Assembly: GCF_910592395.1 (NCBI RefSeq)
Contig: NC_088323.1
Span: forward strand, 8,744,001 to 8,808,000
Direction: 5' to 3'
Source of the DNA: Lineus longissimus
Taxonomy: Eukaryota; Nemertea; Pilidiophora; Heteronemertea; Lineidae
Length of the DNA stretch: 64,000 nt
Shown here: piece after piece, positions 9,601 through 18,984 of the stretch
How the letters are laid out: the number at the start of each line of letters is the position of its first letter
Numbering within the stretch: the first letter of the stretch is position 1
Position numbers and translations under genes: made by a program
The notes under the pieces: generated by a model
What the model saw: the letters and a program-made list of their open reading frames with translations, nothing else
Database searches by the model: none
What the model was told of the DNA's origin: nothing

Positions 9601-11959
9601 GACGCATGATATTTTCATATTTGACACTGTGAGCTTACCAACTGTGGAAACCCTGACTAAGCGTATCCTACTGAGTATAGTCAGTACAGTATTTGACCCA
9701 TTAGGTTTTCTAGCCCCTTTCATTGTGAGAGCAAAGATTCTTTTACAGAGTCTATGGGAGAAGGGTCTCAATTGGGATGATCCCATTCCCCTCGATGAGT
9801 ATTTGAAGTGGGAAACATGGTTGTCAGAGCTTGAAGATTTGCGTCTTTTCAGTTTGAGGCGATGTTTTTGGCCAAATGGTTTGATACCAATGATATTCAA
9901 TCTTCATGTGTTCTGTGATGCCTCTGAACAAGCCTTTGGTGCTGTTGCGTATCTGCAGCTTATTTCATCCCAGGGATTGGTTCACTGTACTATTATTATG
10001 GCTAAGACACGTGTCGCCCCTGTGCGGAAGAATAGGTTAACTTTACCTCGCCTGGAGTTGCAGGCTGCTGTACTTGCGGTACGCTTGTTTCGTACAATTC
10101 GTGAAGAGATAGATGTTCAGCTGACTGCTGTTTATCTCTGGTCTGATTCCAGTATTGTTCTAAATTGTATCAGAAATGACTCAAAAAGGTTCAAAACATT
10201 TGTGGCAAACCGCATAGCTGAAATCAGACAAGAAACAAATCCATTTCAGTGGCGACACGTGCCTAGTCAATTGAACCCTGCAGATGATTGTTCACGCGGA
10301 TTGTTGGCCAATGAAATTCGACCTGGTCACCGTTGGCTTGAAGGGCCAGAATTTCTACACTGTGTCAATGAAAATGGTTGGCCCTCACAAAGTGTGTTGA
10401 ATAGGGAATTAGATTTGGAGTGTAGTGAAGTTGTCAATGAGGTGAAACACACTGCAGTAATTTCTACAGTAGGTCTACAACATTCAGTTGTGGACATTTC
10501 AAAGTTTTCCAGTCTCGTGCCCTTGAAATGTGTTGTTGCATGGTGCTTTCGATTTATTCACAACGTGCGTAATAAAAATCGTGAGGTTGGCAGGCTCTCA
10601 ATTGCTGAATTGAATAAAGCAACATTATACTTGGTCAAGGTCGCCCAACATGAAATGTTTGGTGAAGAAATTCGCTTGTTGTCTGAAGGTAAAACTTTAC
10701 CACGTGGTAGCCCGCTGTACAAATTGAAACCGGGTTTAAATGGACATTTGCTTCGTGTTGGTGGTCGTGTTGACAGTGCAAGGATGCCCTATGCTGCCAG
10801 ACACCAGTTACTCTTACCAAAGAAACACGTTGTGACTGAATTGATTGTACAAGATGTGCATCGGAATTTACTTCATAGTGGGGTTGAACATGTTGTTTCA
10901 TCGCTGAGACGTGGATTTTGGATACCAGCCATCAGGCAGATAGTAAGGTCAGTGATATTTCGGTGTCTCAAGTGTCACAGGCAACGTGTGCAACCAAGCA
11001 TTCCACTCATGTCTGATCTCCCAGAAGCTCGACTGTCACATTCCATGCCGGTGTTTAACAACACTGGATTAGATTTCTGGGGTCCAATGATGGTAAAAAA
11101 GAGGTACAAATCTCGTGAAAAGAGATGGGGCTGTTTGTTTACTTGCTTAACAGTCCGTGCTGTTCATTTGGAACTAGTTGCATCATTGGAAACTGATTCT
11201 TTCATTCTTGCTCTCAGGCGTTTTATAGCTCGACGCGGGTGTCCTAGTGACTTGTATTGTGACAATGGGACCAATTTCATTGGCGCTCAAAAGGAACTAA
11301 AAATCGCCTTACGTGAGTGGAATGCTAGTGATAAACTACACGCCACATTGAATCAGAAATCAGTACAATGGCATTTCTCCCCTCCAAAGGGTCCTCATAT
11401 GGGAGGAGCCTGGGAATCCCTAGTAAAATCAGTAAAGGTTTCCTTGCGTGCCGTACTTGGTAATAATGTCGTACATGAAGACACATTGCAAACTGTGTTG
11501 TGTGAAATAGAACACGTAGTGAACAGCAGACCACTGACCTATGTAAGTACTGACAGCACGTGTACAGATGTTGAACCACTGACACCAAATCATTTTTTGC
11601 TGCACAACGAACATCCAATGTCTTTGCCAGTTTCAACTACTGACACTGATATTTCCAGTAGAAAGCGGTGGAAACAGTCTCGGGTATTGACCGACCACTT
11701 TTGGCGAAGGTGGAGGAGGGAATACGTCCCCACCTTATCCAAAAGGGTTAAATGGAATGAAGAGGTCAAAAATCTGAAACCAGATGACGTTGTGCTTCTT
11801 ATCGATTCTAATGCTCCTCGGTGTCAGTGGCCTCTTGCACGTGTTGTGGAAGTACTGCCAGGAAATGACGGGCGCGTGCGTGTTGTGAAAGTGAAGGCTA
11901 GAAACTCTGTTTACACACGTCCTGTATCACAGGTTTGTCTAATTGAAGAAAGTAAATAA
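6683..11959 (+). CDS. BEL/Pao Gag-Pol polyprotein, 1,758 codons, intact
   Basis: Single frame with the BEL/Pao domain order. Residues ~25-95 are a charged coiled-coil-like N-terminus. Residues ~148-300 match the DUF1759 Gag-like region (LPKFQVDIFHG). Cysteine/histidine knuckles start at ~357 (CYFCSGPHFLSSC). An aspartic protease motif LLDSGSQ is near 475. The A17-type reverse transcriptase spans ~760-1,000 with YVDD near 896, and RNase H starts near 1,077 (FCDASE). The integrase has an H-H-C-C finger near 1,392-1,435 and catalytic blocks GLDFWGP (~1,462), YCDNGTNF (~1,524) and GGAWESLVK (~1,573). A DUF5641-like tail follows. The first ATG is used here; a second ATG at 6,743, opening MPPRRPKSAS, is an equally plausible Gag start. 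All catalytic motifs are present, so the element may be competent. Products would act in cytoplasmic particles and in nuclear integration. Confidence 0.95.
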   Translation: MYITKVGRVSKPPDRFTPSTMPPRRPKSASYREKVVDELETAEHELSRVENEIKYLENSINRSKVKVLGGELEKTVQELDNLKTQFETLAEHKGVSGPVENAANRTWIDNLPEDRRCPLATSTPLTPIPVNANNAVGFSPIGFQGLPKFQVDIFHGDPAQWPEWSLNFRNLIEENSCLSPSQKLGYLKTFLGDGPKSQIYGLLLDGANYAKAMKELQTRYGSPALVVESFLRKIREWPQVKQLSEIGNFATKVAQMVQIFTTMGYSADLHAMGLLSDLVAKLPIYMRESLGAFIVKNGSNPTVQLFNSWLSKKEQALRFGGLKFDTGSQSKQNNKSRPYTPVKQSTLSTTSAATPKECYFCSGPHFLSSCSVFKEKTPAQRVEWVKSQGRCFLCCQKRCKASECNSKYRCTVNNCGRRHSSLLHQALVNQQDNSSTASVNFKVGVAVQNDTVHLQTLPVRIHTPNGRVIDTFALLDSGSQATLIQESFANDIGLSGQSTTLVLGNVRNNEQPENSSKVTFWLSDPKTQSMAPLKVRDAWTFKTPFNFPSQKISSGKKSWPHTRDLDLVNVDSSQIMILVGVGVKRAFEQLETRLGPDNLPMAVRGPLGWTLLGGENSDLKSNTLVSEHVKCGYVGLPDDKLESQVKQFWSTESFGCSYAHASSVSIEDQQAIKLLNDSVCMLPEGHYQVSMLWAQSPVELVNNRTMAESRFESLCKKLNKNPDMRSRYETEMNGYIAKGHARRLSPEEAELKSDQTYYLPHHGVVNPRKPEKLRVVFDAAAKYSGHSLNSKLISGPDLTNNLAGVLMRFRKGVIAMAADIEGMFHNVRVPTSDQDSLRFLWKDHLESPDPPSEYQMCVHIFGAKCSPCCASYALKRVAIDNLEYSRLARETILRQYYVDDMLRGFDGTPLEATSLALELIDLNSRGGFKLTKWASNCPELLEAVASVDGIKTHLKLDLDGSVITRTLGIACDLTHDIFIFDTVSLPTVETLTKRILLSIVSTVFDPLGFLAPFIVRAKILLQSLWEKGLNWDDPIPLDEYLKWETWLSELEDLRLFSLRRCFWPNGLIPMIFNLHVFCDASEQAFGAVAYLQLISSQGLVHCTIIMAKTRVAPVRKNRLTLPRLELQAAVLAVRLFRTIREEIDVQLTAVYLWSDSSIVLNCIRNDSKRFKTFVANRIAEIRQETNPFQWRHVPSQLNPADDCSRGLLANEIRPGHRWLEGPEFLHCVNENGWPSQSVLNRELDLECSEVVNEVKHTAVISTVGLQHSVVDISKFSSLVPLKCVVAWCFRFIHNVRNKNREVGRLSIAELNKATLYLVKVAQHEMFGEEIRLLSEGKTLPRGSPLYKLKPGLNGHLLRVGGRVDSARMPYAARHQLLLPKKHVVTELIVQDVHRNLLHSGVEHVVSSLRRGFWIPAIRQIVRSVIFRCLKCHRQRVQPSIPLMSDLPEARLSHSMPVFNNTGLDFWGPMMVKKRYKSREKRWGCLFTCLTVRAVHLELVASLETDSFILALRRFIARRGCPSDLYCDNGTNFIGAQKELKIALREWNASDKLHATLNQKSVQWHFSPPKGPHMGGAWESLVKSVKVSLRAVLGNNVVHEDTLQTVLCEIEHVVNSRPLTYVSTDSTCTDVEPLTPNHFLLHNEHPMSLPVSTTDTDISSRKRWKQSRVLTDHFWRRWRREYVPTLSKRVKWNEEVKNLKPDDVVLLIDSNAPRCQWPLARVVEVLPGNDGRVRVVKVKARNSVYTRPVSQVCLIEESK

Positions 11960-12270
11960 ATGATGAGTATAATGCTTCCTAAGTAAAGATAACAATATAC
12001 TTCGTTGAACATGTGGCGTTTGTGTCGGACATGACCTTTGAAACGTTGTGTAACTGTTAATTAATTTGAAACCGACTAATTTAGTCTTTGATTCGCTATG
12101 GAGTATTACAAAGAGTTACACTCCCATTTCTTTACTTTGCGGCCTCGTAAGGCCTTGGACTAGGCCTATATTATATCTATGTTTAGATCTACATTATATT
12201 TGTATTCCCGTTACTTGTTATTCGTGTGTTTATGTCTTATTTGTGCTGATGTCGTCTTAACGCCGAGCAT

Positions 12271-12284
12271 CAGGGGGGCCGATG
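12271..12284 (+). other. Polypurine tract of the BEL/Pao element
   Basis: AGGGGGGCC directly precedes the 3' LTR at 12,285. In LTR retrotransposons this position primes plus-strand DNA synthesis. The assignment rests on position and purine content. Confidence 0.55.
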
Positions 12285-12769
12285 TGTTCAGAATTCATTA
12301 AGTAATATTTAAATTTCTTTTCCTCCAAATTTCTAGGCCTAGATTCTGTGTCAACCTTGGCCTCTATTGATCTCCTGATTATTAAGTCCGTGGCCACGGT
12401 ATGAAGTTCTTGATCAATGGGGACTAGGGTTGACACGGTTGTTACATCATTTTCTGGGCCGACTATAAATTCGGCAACGCCTCCCCGACATGTTAGTTGG
12501 CATTTTTGGTCTTTCACTCCGGGTGTTCCCACGTTGCACTGGTGCGGGCAAATTCGGTAGGTAATTTTCGTATCTTTAAATTTGTCATTTATTGCCCAAT
12601 TTGTCATTTATTGCCGTTTTAACCGTAGGTATCTTATACTCCCTGATGCAAAGCTTATGTATGTTTCTTTGTATATTTTAGTTCACTTGTTGCGTTGTCC
12701 TTGTTGACCCCGTCGTCGCGGAATAAACGTTAATGTATCGTAAACTTCCGACTCTCTCAATCCTTAACA
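12285..12769 (+). repeat. BEL/Pao 3' LTR
   Basis: The 485-bp match to 6,056-6,540, with TATAAA at 12,464 and AATAAA at 12,722. It joins directly to copy A of the segmental array at 12,770 (ATGTTAACAAAG), a point that in copies B and C lies inside continuous repeat sequence. Confidence 0.93.
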
Positions 12770-13023
12770 ATGTTAACAAAGTAACCGCTGTACTTCAGAG
12801 AGTGCCCCCCCCCCCAAAAAAAGAACCCCTACCAGCCATTCGGGGAGGCAAGAGGTGGTAGGTACTGGTGGCTTCCTTGATACAATTGCATTATTGTGGC
12901 ACCTGGGCAACGAATTCAAGGGGTTAGAGTTGGCCCCCTTGCTAGGGTCAGAGCTTTCCCCCACCCACTGTTCACTGTATGTCAACAGATACTCTATAGA
13001 TATCATCTACAGAAAATATATAT

Positions 13024-13313
13024 TATGTTAGGATACGACATGGAGGACCCTTCAAATTTCATCTCTCTTCATGCATTGTACTACAATACACATAACAATG
13101 TACAGGAGCGTGCTTTACCAGTTTCACATGAGGACAGTTGGTTAAAACTTGCTGCAAAGTCAGCATTTTATAAAAATTTTGAAGAAAAGTTTGCCAGATG
13201 TCATTATGAATGGGATTAGCTACCGAAAATGTCATTGGGATATGTCTGGAAAGTTTTAGTTTTTGTAAAATTGGATGAAATTTGAAGGTTCTTCCATGTC
13301 GTATCCGAACATA
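13024..13313. repeat. Inverted repeat with ~40-bp arms, copy A
   Basis: The arm at 13,024-13,063 (TATGTTAGGATACGACATGG...) is the near reverse complement of 13,274-13,313. About 210 bp lie between. The same structure is at 27,198-27,488 in copy B and 49,341-49,631 in copy C, so it predates the array. It may be an old MITE. Short frames inside it vary between copies and are not supported as genes. Confidence 0.7.
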
Positions 13314-13511
13314 GCATATATTATAGAATATATGAGCTGCTCAGTGCAATAGTGGTCTAACTCCATTTTTATAAATTTTTGAGTTAGCAGGAATCCCGAG
13401 TGTGAAATCTCTTTGTGCAATAATGGTCTACACTGAATCTAGTTCCACTAAAAAAATATAGATAGCACCACTTATTTTCACCTTTGATTTGAGAAAAACT
13501 GTTAGCGCAAG

Positions 13512-14612
13512 TATGGCACGCCAAAGCGGAATTATTTCAACCCTGTACAAAATATTAGCAACATTTTAAAAACGATCCAACATTTTCAGAAAACAAGCCA
13601 ACATTAGCGGAATTATTTCAACCCTGTACAAAATATAAGCATCATTTAAAAAAAAGATCCAACATTTTGAGAAAACAAGCCAACATTTTTTTTTGACATT
13701 TAGAAAAATTCGTTAGAAAAAAATATTTTGGGGTTAAACTTTTTTTCTTCATAAAAAAACTTTAAAAATTCTTTATTTCGTGAAAAAAATATTTAAGTTT
13801 TTTTCTTCTCTTGAAAATATTTTCCCGCAACATTTTTTTTTAAATGTTGACAAAATTTTACGGCAACATTTATTTTCGTTCAAGATTTTTTTCTTGCATA
13901 ATTTTTTTTCGTCAACAATTTTTTCGTCCAACAACGAGCGCCACCTGTGAACAACTTATTGAACTATATCCCCTCGAGACGAGGTTTAGCTACGGGGTAC
14001 TTCTGGCATGCTTCTTTGCACGAATATCTTACGCACGTGGTGCTGACCACAATCCTAGCTGCACACCAATCACCACCAACCAACACGCGAACTTAATCAT
14101 CTGATCCTATGTGAGAAGTATGATAAAAGGCGCTTGTTTTGAGATGGCAACAACAACATACGAACGAACGAACGATCAGAATTCCCGACCTGCTATGAGT
14201 ATGAAGTACCCCAGCTTTACCTCGTCCCTGCGCGCGAGTTCTATTAGCAGTTCATAGGTGGCGCTCGTTGTTGAACGGAAAAAATGTTGAACGAAAAAAA
14301 TGTTGCCAAGAAAAAATCTTGAACGAAAATAAATGTTGCAGTAAAATTTTGTCAAGATTTTTTTTCAAATTGCGTGGAAAATATTTTTAAGAGAAGAAAA
14401 AAATGTAAACGAATTTTTCGAAGTATCACGAAAAAAAAATTGTTGGCTTGTTTTTTCAAAATGTTGACATGAGTCTAAAAATTTTTATCTTTTTAAAACG
14501 ATTGTCGGGTATATTTTTGAAAGTTTAAATAGTATTTCTTCTCTGTTGCCAAGAAATTTGTAGTTGCTAATATTTTTTCAGGGTTGAAATAATTCCGCTT
14601 TGGCGTGCCATA
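13512..14612. mobile_element. 1,101-bp non-autonomous element with very long inverted repeats, only in copy A
   Basis: The termini TATGGCACGCCAAAGCGG and its reverse complement are followed by AT-rich arms that stay complementary in blocks nearly to the centre (CAACGAGCGCCACCTG near 13,930, matched by CAGG/TAGGTGGCGCTCGTTG near 14,260). Copies B and C read straight through GTTAGCGCAAGACTGG (C with CACAAG). Here the word CGCAAG is duplicated on both sides (13,506-13,511 and 14,613-14,618), giving a 6-bp target-site duplication and exact ends. There is no transposase. A 6-bp duplication fits few superfamilies (Dada-like elements make 6-7 bp), but the family cannot be assigned from this sequence. 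Confidence 0.88.
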
Positions 14613-15383
14613 CGCAAGACTGGTCTATCTCCAAAATCCAATATGCATGTCTACATATTATGTAGACATGCGGTGAACAGCGCCCCACTAACATGTTGCC
14701 GAATGGTAAATGCATACATATTTGGTTGGAATTGGGTTTTTGCAGGTGAAGAGACTTTGGAACTAGTAGAGGAACACCAGACTGATTACCAGAGAATCGT
14801 AGGAACATAGAACCATCTTCATATCTGGGAGCATAAAAAGCCCGCTAGCGAAGTTTGATTATTCTTTAGGAAAAACAGAATATCTGAAAAACACCCATTT
14901 CTCAATATCCCACAACGACCAATTTGAAATTCGTTCAAAAGGTTCATTGAAATCTACAAAAAAAACATTCTCGAAGCGCCTGCCCGGTTTTTGCTCGATT
15001 AATTCGGGATTATATCAATTCTAAATGTCTTTTGTATATATTGCTGAAGTTTCAAAAAACAAAACACATATGTCGGGGGAGGGGGACCCCAAAACCCCCC
15101 TAAAATTGAAGTTAGGTTGAAAAACAGTGTGAATATTCATAAATGTTCTCTCTCTGAGCTCAGAACAACTGATGAATCCATTCATTCTTGCGTTTTACTC
15201 TTTTAGCGGCCATTTTTTGCGTCAACTGAATCAAATTCATGGAAATGAGATGAGTTATTGTTTACATTGGATACGTAAACTTTAACAATAATATAGTAGC
15301 GCTTCTCAGAAAAGTATTCGGCTTCTCTGCTGCGCGCTTATAATTAAGACAGCTTGTATGAATGACTCGTTTGAGCGCCAATC

Positions 15384-15714
15384 ATGGTAGAATTTTCTTC
15401 GGCGAGCGTGTACATGTATATGACTGGTACATTTGGCCGATGCGATGCCTTAATGAAGAAATACTCACAATGGAAAGAAAGTATCAACACTACGCGTGAA
15501 CTTCGAATTTTTAAAACCATCAAAAGTACAATTAGAGTTGAGGAATATTCTCGACAAGGCGATGGATCGTGTCGACCAATGTAGAACTCGCACGACACAG
15601 TGTAATCGAACTAGAAATAAGACAATGCAACGTTTGTACCAATGTCGCTGTTGAATCAGAAACGCAATTCTCGTTCGAATGCATGGCGTACAGTCAACTG
15701 AAGAATAAAGAATA
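15384..15714 (+). pseudogene. Non-LTR retrotransposon RT C-terminal remnant, copy A
   Basis: The translated segment carries INTTRELRI.KTIKSTIRVEEY and, after a one-base deletion near 15,581 relative to copies B and C, CNVCTNVAVESETQFSFEC. That Cys-x2-Cys...Glu-x-x-x-Phe...Cys pattern followed by Y..LRN is typical of the zinc-knuckle-like end of LINE ORF2 proteins. The region that normally separates these blocks is shortened. It is a fossil fragment with no catalytic RT motifs and is present in all three array copies. Confidence 0.55.
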
Positions 15715-16362
15715 AATCGTTCACCTACACTTCAACTTTGAGGGTGAATTACAAAAGCGTCTGATGATAACTTCAATTCAAATGAACTGATGAACATTTC
15801 ACAGTGATACGTGTACCAATACTATTTGAGACCTGTGCCTCAGGCGTATATATATGAGAAAGTCGTCTTTCAAATCGTGGACTGCAACTTGGATAGACAC
15901 TTCGTGGTATCCATCTTTCGCACTGAACCAAGTTACGATTAAAAACATCACTGTAAAAATGCTGATGGAATAACGCTATGAATTTAAAACTGAATACTAC
16001 TAGATATAACTGTAATTTAACCTCGAAGATGAAGTCCGAGTGGACGTATGAACGGGCAATATCTCCAACTAAGTGAGATCTACGGGTTAACGCGCAGTTT
16101 TCGTAGATTCTGCTTTAATGACATGCCTGTCGGGATCGGATGCGGAGTGGAGCGCAACTTCTTTATCATACTTGGTATCCCAAATCGGCATTATACATTG
16201 ATAAAGGGTTGATAAAATCAGGATGCACAGCAAGATGTCAGGGCCTTCCATTTCCCACATGTAATGTATTAACTTTAGAATTTGAACATATTCATCCTTT
16301 AAAACTCGAACACTGCTTTCAAATATGTCATATCTTAACTTTCTACCGAATTGCCGAACTAG

Positions 16363-17463
16363 CAGAGGGGCAACTATCGGTCGTATCGTGATGTAAGGAT
16401 CTATGGCCGACTCCCAGCATGTTTGGCATCAGTCTTTTACCACACGAAGTTGAGGGTTATAGTCACGGTGGCTCTTTTTCATTACTCCTTGAGCCCTCAT
16501 CGTAATGTCTACATCTTCAGCCAAGATAGCATAAGCGGAGAGTTTAGAATGATAAGTAACTTTCATTTTAACGAGCTCACCTATATTGCTGGCGAATTCG
16601 GCAATGATGTAATAGGTGTTAGTACTCGTCGTGGACGAAAGTCTGTCTATGAAAAATTCCGAGCATTTCAATTCGATTTGAATGGAAAAGGTAATTGCCG
16701 AGAGTTGATTCTACCGTATGATGAACTAAAGAAAAGCCTCGGTCCAAGAAATTCGACGTTCAAATATTTCAAAATGGTTTCATGCGGTGAGAATGTTTTC
16801 TTGGAGATGACCTTTCGATGCAAATTTCTGATGCACAAGAACAGGGAGAAACCCCTAGCTATGTCTTGGTTAGATTGGTATAAAATAGTAAACGTAGGGT
16901 TCGTTCTTAAACTTCAGTATGTTAAAAGCCTGAAAGGGATTCGCTACTCTCTTATGTCTGAAGCAGACATACTTAAATCACATTATATTGATAACATCAT
17001 GCCAGAAGATATCAAATGTGATTTAAATGGTTATTTCTATAAATCATCAGCCAGAACACACTCCATCACCATCTTAGAAAAACCGTACGAGCATAATACG
17101 TCCACGTCGATTATCTTTCGTGATGACTTGTTCAGAAAAGTAGGAGACTCCGCAATTGTGTCTTTGCTCGGATCATATAACTTCATCGTAGAGGTTCATC
17201 GGTCGAAAATTGCAAGCAACTCTCTTCATCACCCAAAGGAGACATATAAATTTCAACCTAAACATGCTATATATCTTTTTATGTTAACTATGGAGGCATG
17301 CCTTGAACAATCTGATGTGGATGTTCGGCTGACGTTATTAATGACCTTGGATGCGAAGTTTGTTTCACATCATATGCTGATTGTTGGTGCAAATGAAAGA
17401 TTAATCGCCTGGCCAAAATATCCTAGTAGTAATCGATTGACCGCAAAAGTGTTTATTGTATGA
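16363..17463 (+). CDS. Unknown conserved protein, 346+ codons, copy A
   Basis: A long frame without stops from 16,363 to the stop at 17,461-17,463. No ATG exists in frame before residue 43 of the 346-codon version that begins with TTG at 16,423. The true protein either starts at the ATG near 16,549 or, more likely, has upstream exons. AG acceptor-like sites lie near 16,365, 16,412 and 16,432. Intact counterparts are at 31,789-32,829 and 51,635-52,675, with a diverged fragment at 5,196-6,055. Among the three array copies I count by eye about 15 silent and 24 replacement differences. That is fewer replacements than neutral drift predicts and suggests modest constraint. Replacements cluster between residues 235 and 300. 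I see no signal peptide, membrane span, zinc finger or catalytic motif that I recognise; the composition is that of a soluble globular protein. I do not know its function. Confidence 0.6.
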   Translation, partial: QRGNYRSYRDVRIYGRLPACLASVFYHTKLRVIVTVALFHYSLSPHRNVYIFSQDSISGEFRMISNFHFNELTYIAGEFGNDVIGVSTRRGRKSVYEKFRAFQFDLNGKGNCRELILPYDELKKSLGPRNSTFKYFKMVSCGENVFLEMTFRCKFLMHKNREKPLAMSWLDWYKIVNVGFVLKLQYVKSLKGIRYSLMSEADILKSHYIDNIMPEDIKCDLNGYFYKSSARTHSITILEKPYEHNTSTSIIFRDDLFRKVGDSAIVSLLGSYNFIVEVHRSKIASNSLHHPKETYKFQPKHAIYLFMLTMEACLEQSDVDVRLTLLMTLDAKFVSHHMLIVGANERLIAWPKYPSSNRLTAKVFIV

Positions 17464-18332
17464 GGAAAAGGAACTCATTCTGCGTGAACAAATTAAAAAA
17501 CCCATTTGCTGATTAAGAAGAAAAACCTGAAGCAAAGCACTTGAAATAAAAAATGATAGGGAGTTTGATCGGCTCGGTAAGAGCGGAGATAGAAATTAGT
17601 TCTTAATCTTAAATCTGAGCAATTTCGAGGACAGTTTGCAAGTTCTCACTTTTACTTTTATCCCTTAAATCGCATATCATTTAGCTCCCCCACAACGTTT
17701 AATGCAAACAATATAGTTTTGTCCGTCAACATGTGCATCATATTTTCAAAGAGTTTCTTTTAATGCTGCAATCTATGCGGGTGGCAAAATGGATCAGTTG
17801 AATAATCAGATTGTTTTTGTCCAATATTTTTCGATGCACAAAGATGCTTGGGAGAATTTATTGGCCATGAACATCCTAATTTGCACATCATAAATGTGTC
17901 GCATCAAAACAGCTCTTATAACTGGCAACTGTCAGCGTTTATCTCAGTCAATGCCAATAACTCGTTTAGTGACTACACATCTACATGTGCACGTATCTGA
18001 ATTTAAATGTGCATGTATTGTATCATACAACCTTATTCAGACCATCAACCAAGATCCTGGCTGGCTTCAAACATTCCATGGTATCTGTTAAAGAAGATTT
18101 CGTTCATATCATTGGTTATGTTATTTCGTCTGTATAATGACGGGAACAAGAAGGTGAGAATACAGATATTGCACAGCTCCGAGGGGATCTACAAGTTTTC
18201 AGACCGTTATCGTTTCTCAGAATGGTAATACTGTGAAACATCCCCAAAATAGAATCTGGTTTAAATCTATACATCCAAGCAAGACTAGACATCGAAGCAT
18301 TCCACTTTTCAATAGACATAAGATGGCATTGC

Positions 18333-18763
18333 ATGAAGAAATTCATTGATATCTTGGATCATATGACTTTTCATACTCGACTTTGTCTTGTAGATGAATT
18401 TACACATGCGATAAGCTTGATTATCTCGTTTGAAAGACGTTCTTTTAAAGTGGGTGACCGTCTTTCAAATGATATTCTAGCTGCCCTCGACCTGGTAAGT
18501 AAGAGAGAATTGGTGGAACGAGTTCGACCACTAGGCTTTTATTACCTACCGCTCTATTCACAGGATACATGATGTTTGGAATTGAAATTGAAAGAATGCG
18601 TTATTCGGAGGTTTCTGCTTGCATATTCTTCCTTGTCAAAGTCAGAGATCAAAAAATTTGCCAAGCTGAACAGTTGGATCAACAACTTTATCACAGTTAT
18701 TCCTTTACGAATCAACTATTGGAAGAGATTGATCCGAAACATAGGAAGCAGAAACTGGAATGA
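18333..18763 (+). other. Small overlapping frames of unknown status, copy A
   Basis: A frame ending at 18,572 (KKFIDILDHMTFHT...) is followed by a 64-codon frame starting with ATGATG that overlaps the first stop (ACATGATG). In copies B and C the first frame is 116 codons; in A a C-to-T change near 18,233 creates a stop upstream. A consensus splice donor (CTG|GTAAGTAAG, 18,494) and a pyrimidine-rich acceptor (CTATTCACAG, ending 18,565) sit between the two frames. They could therefore be two exons, but the reading phases do not match. No family is recognised. Confidence 0.3.
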
Positions 18764-18940
18764 AGGAAGTATCATCATTTGAAATAAAGTCGGGCTTGAC
18801 TCCTGTCCTCGTGTTAAAGTCGCCCATTAGAATGTCTTTGCCCTTGGTGGAGTATGGCTGTATGTCCTCTTGTACAATTTCCGACAAGTCACTGTCTTGT
18901 GACTTGGTGAAAGTAGAATTCCCATGACTACAGTAAGTTA
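18705..18940 (-). pseudogene. LINE endonuclease (APE-type) fragment, copy A
   Basis: On the minus strand the translation contains DILMGDFNTRTG followed by DFISNDDTSFIPVSASY, the conserved GDFN(A/T)RTG block of apurinic-like endonucleases in non-LTR retrotransposons. Only about 75 residues survive. Counterparts at 34,068-34,290 and 53,890-54,112 carry the same endpoints, so the fragment predates the array. Confidence 0.65.
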
Positions 18941-18984
18941 TGCCAAATAAAAGATCCTCGGGTGACTTAGTGGGGGAAGCCTTT

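Larger units (their letters stand above)
6056..12769 (+). mobile_element. Full-length BEL/Pao LTR retrotransposon
   Basis: Two 485-bp direct LTRs (6,056-6,540 and 12,285-12,769) start with TGTTCAG and end with CTTAACA. They enclose one long Gag-Pol frame. A purine-rich tract (AGGGGGG) lies just before the 3' LTR. I found one base difference between the LTRs, so the insertion is young. No target-site duplication is visible: the 5 bp to the left read ACCAT and to the right ATGTT. The left flank is inside an inverted gene copy, while the right flank is a different part of the repeat unit. There is no envelope gene: only about 325 bp separate the Pol stop from the 3' LTR. I did not recognise a tRNA primer-binding site after the 5' LTR. 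Confidence 0.93.

Noticed and set aside
16140-16391. 83-codon frame upstream of the unknown gene, present in A, B and C
   Set aside because: Changes between copies include S-to-W and K-to-N type replacements without excess silent changes, and the minus strand is equally open.
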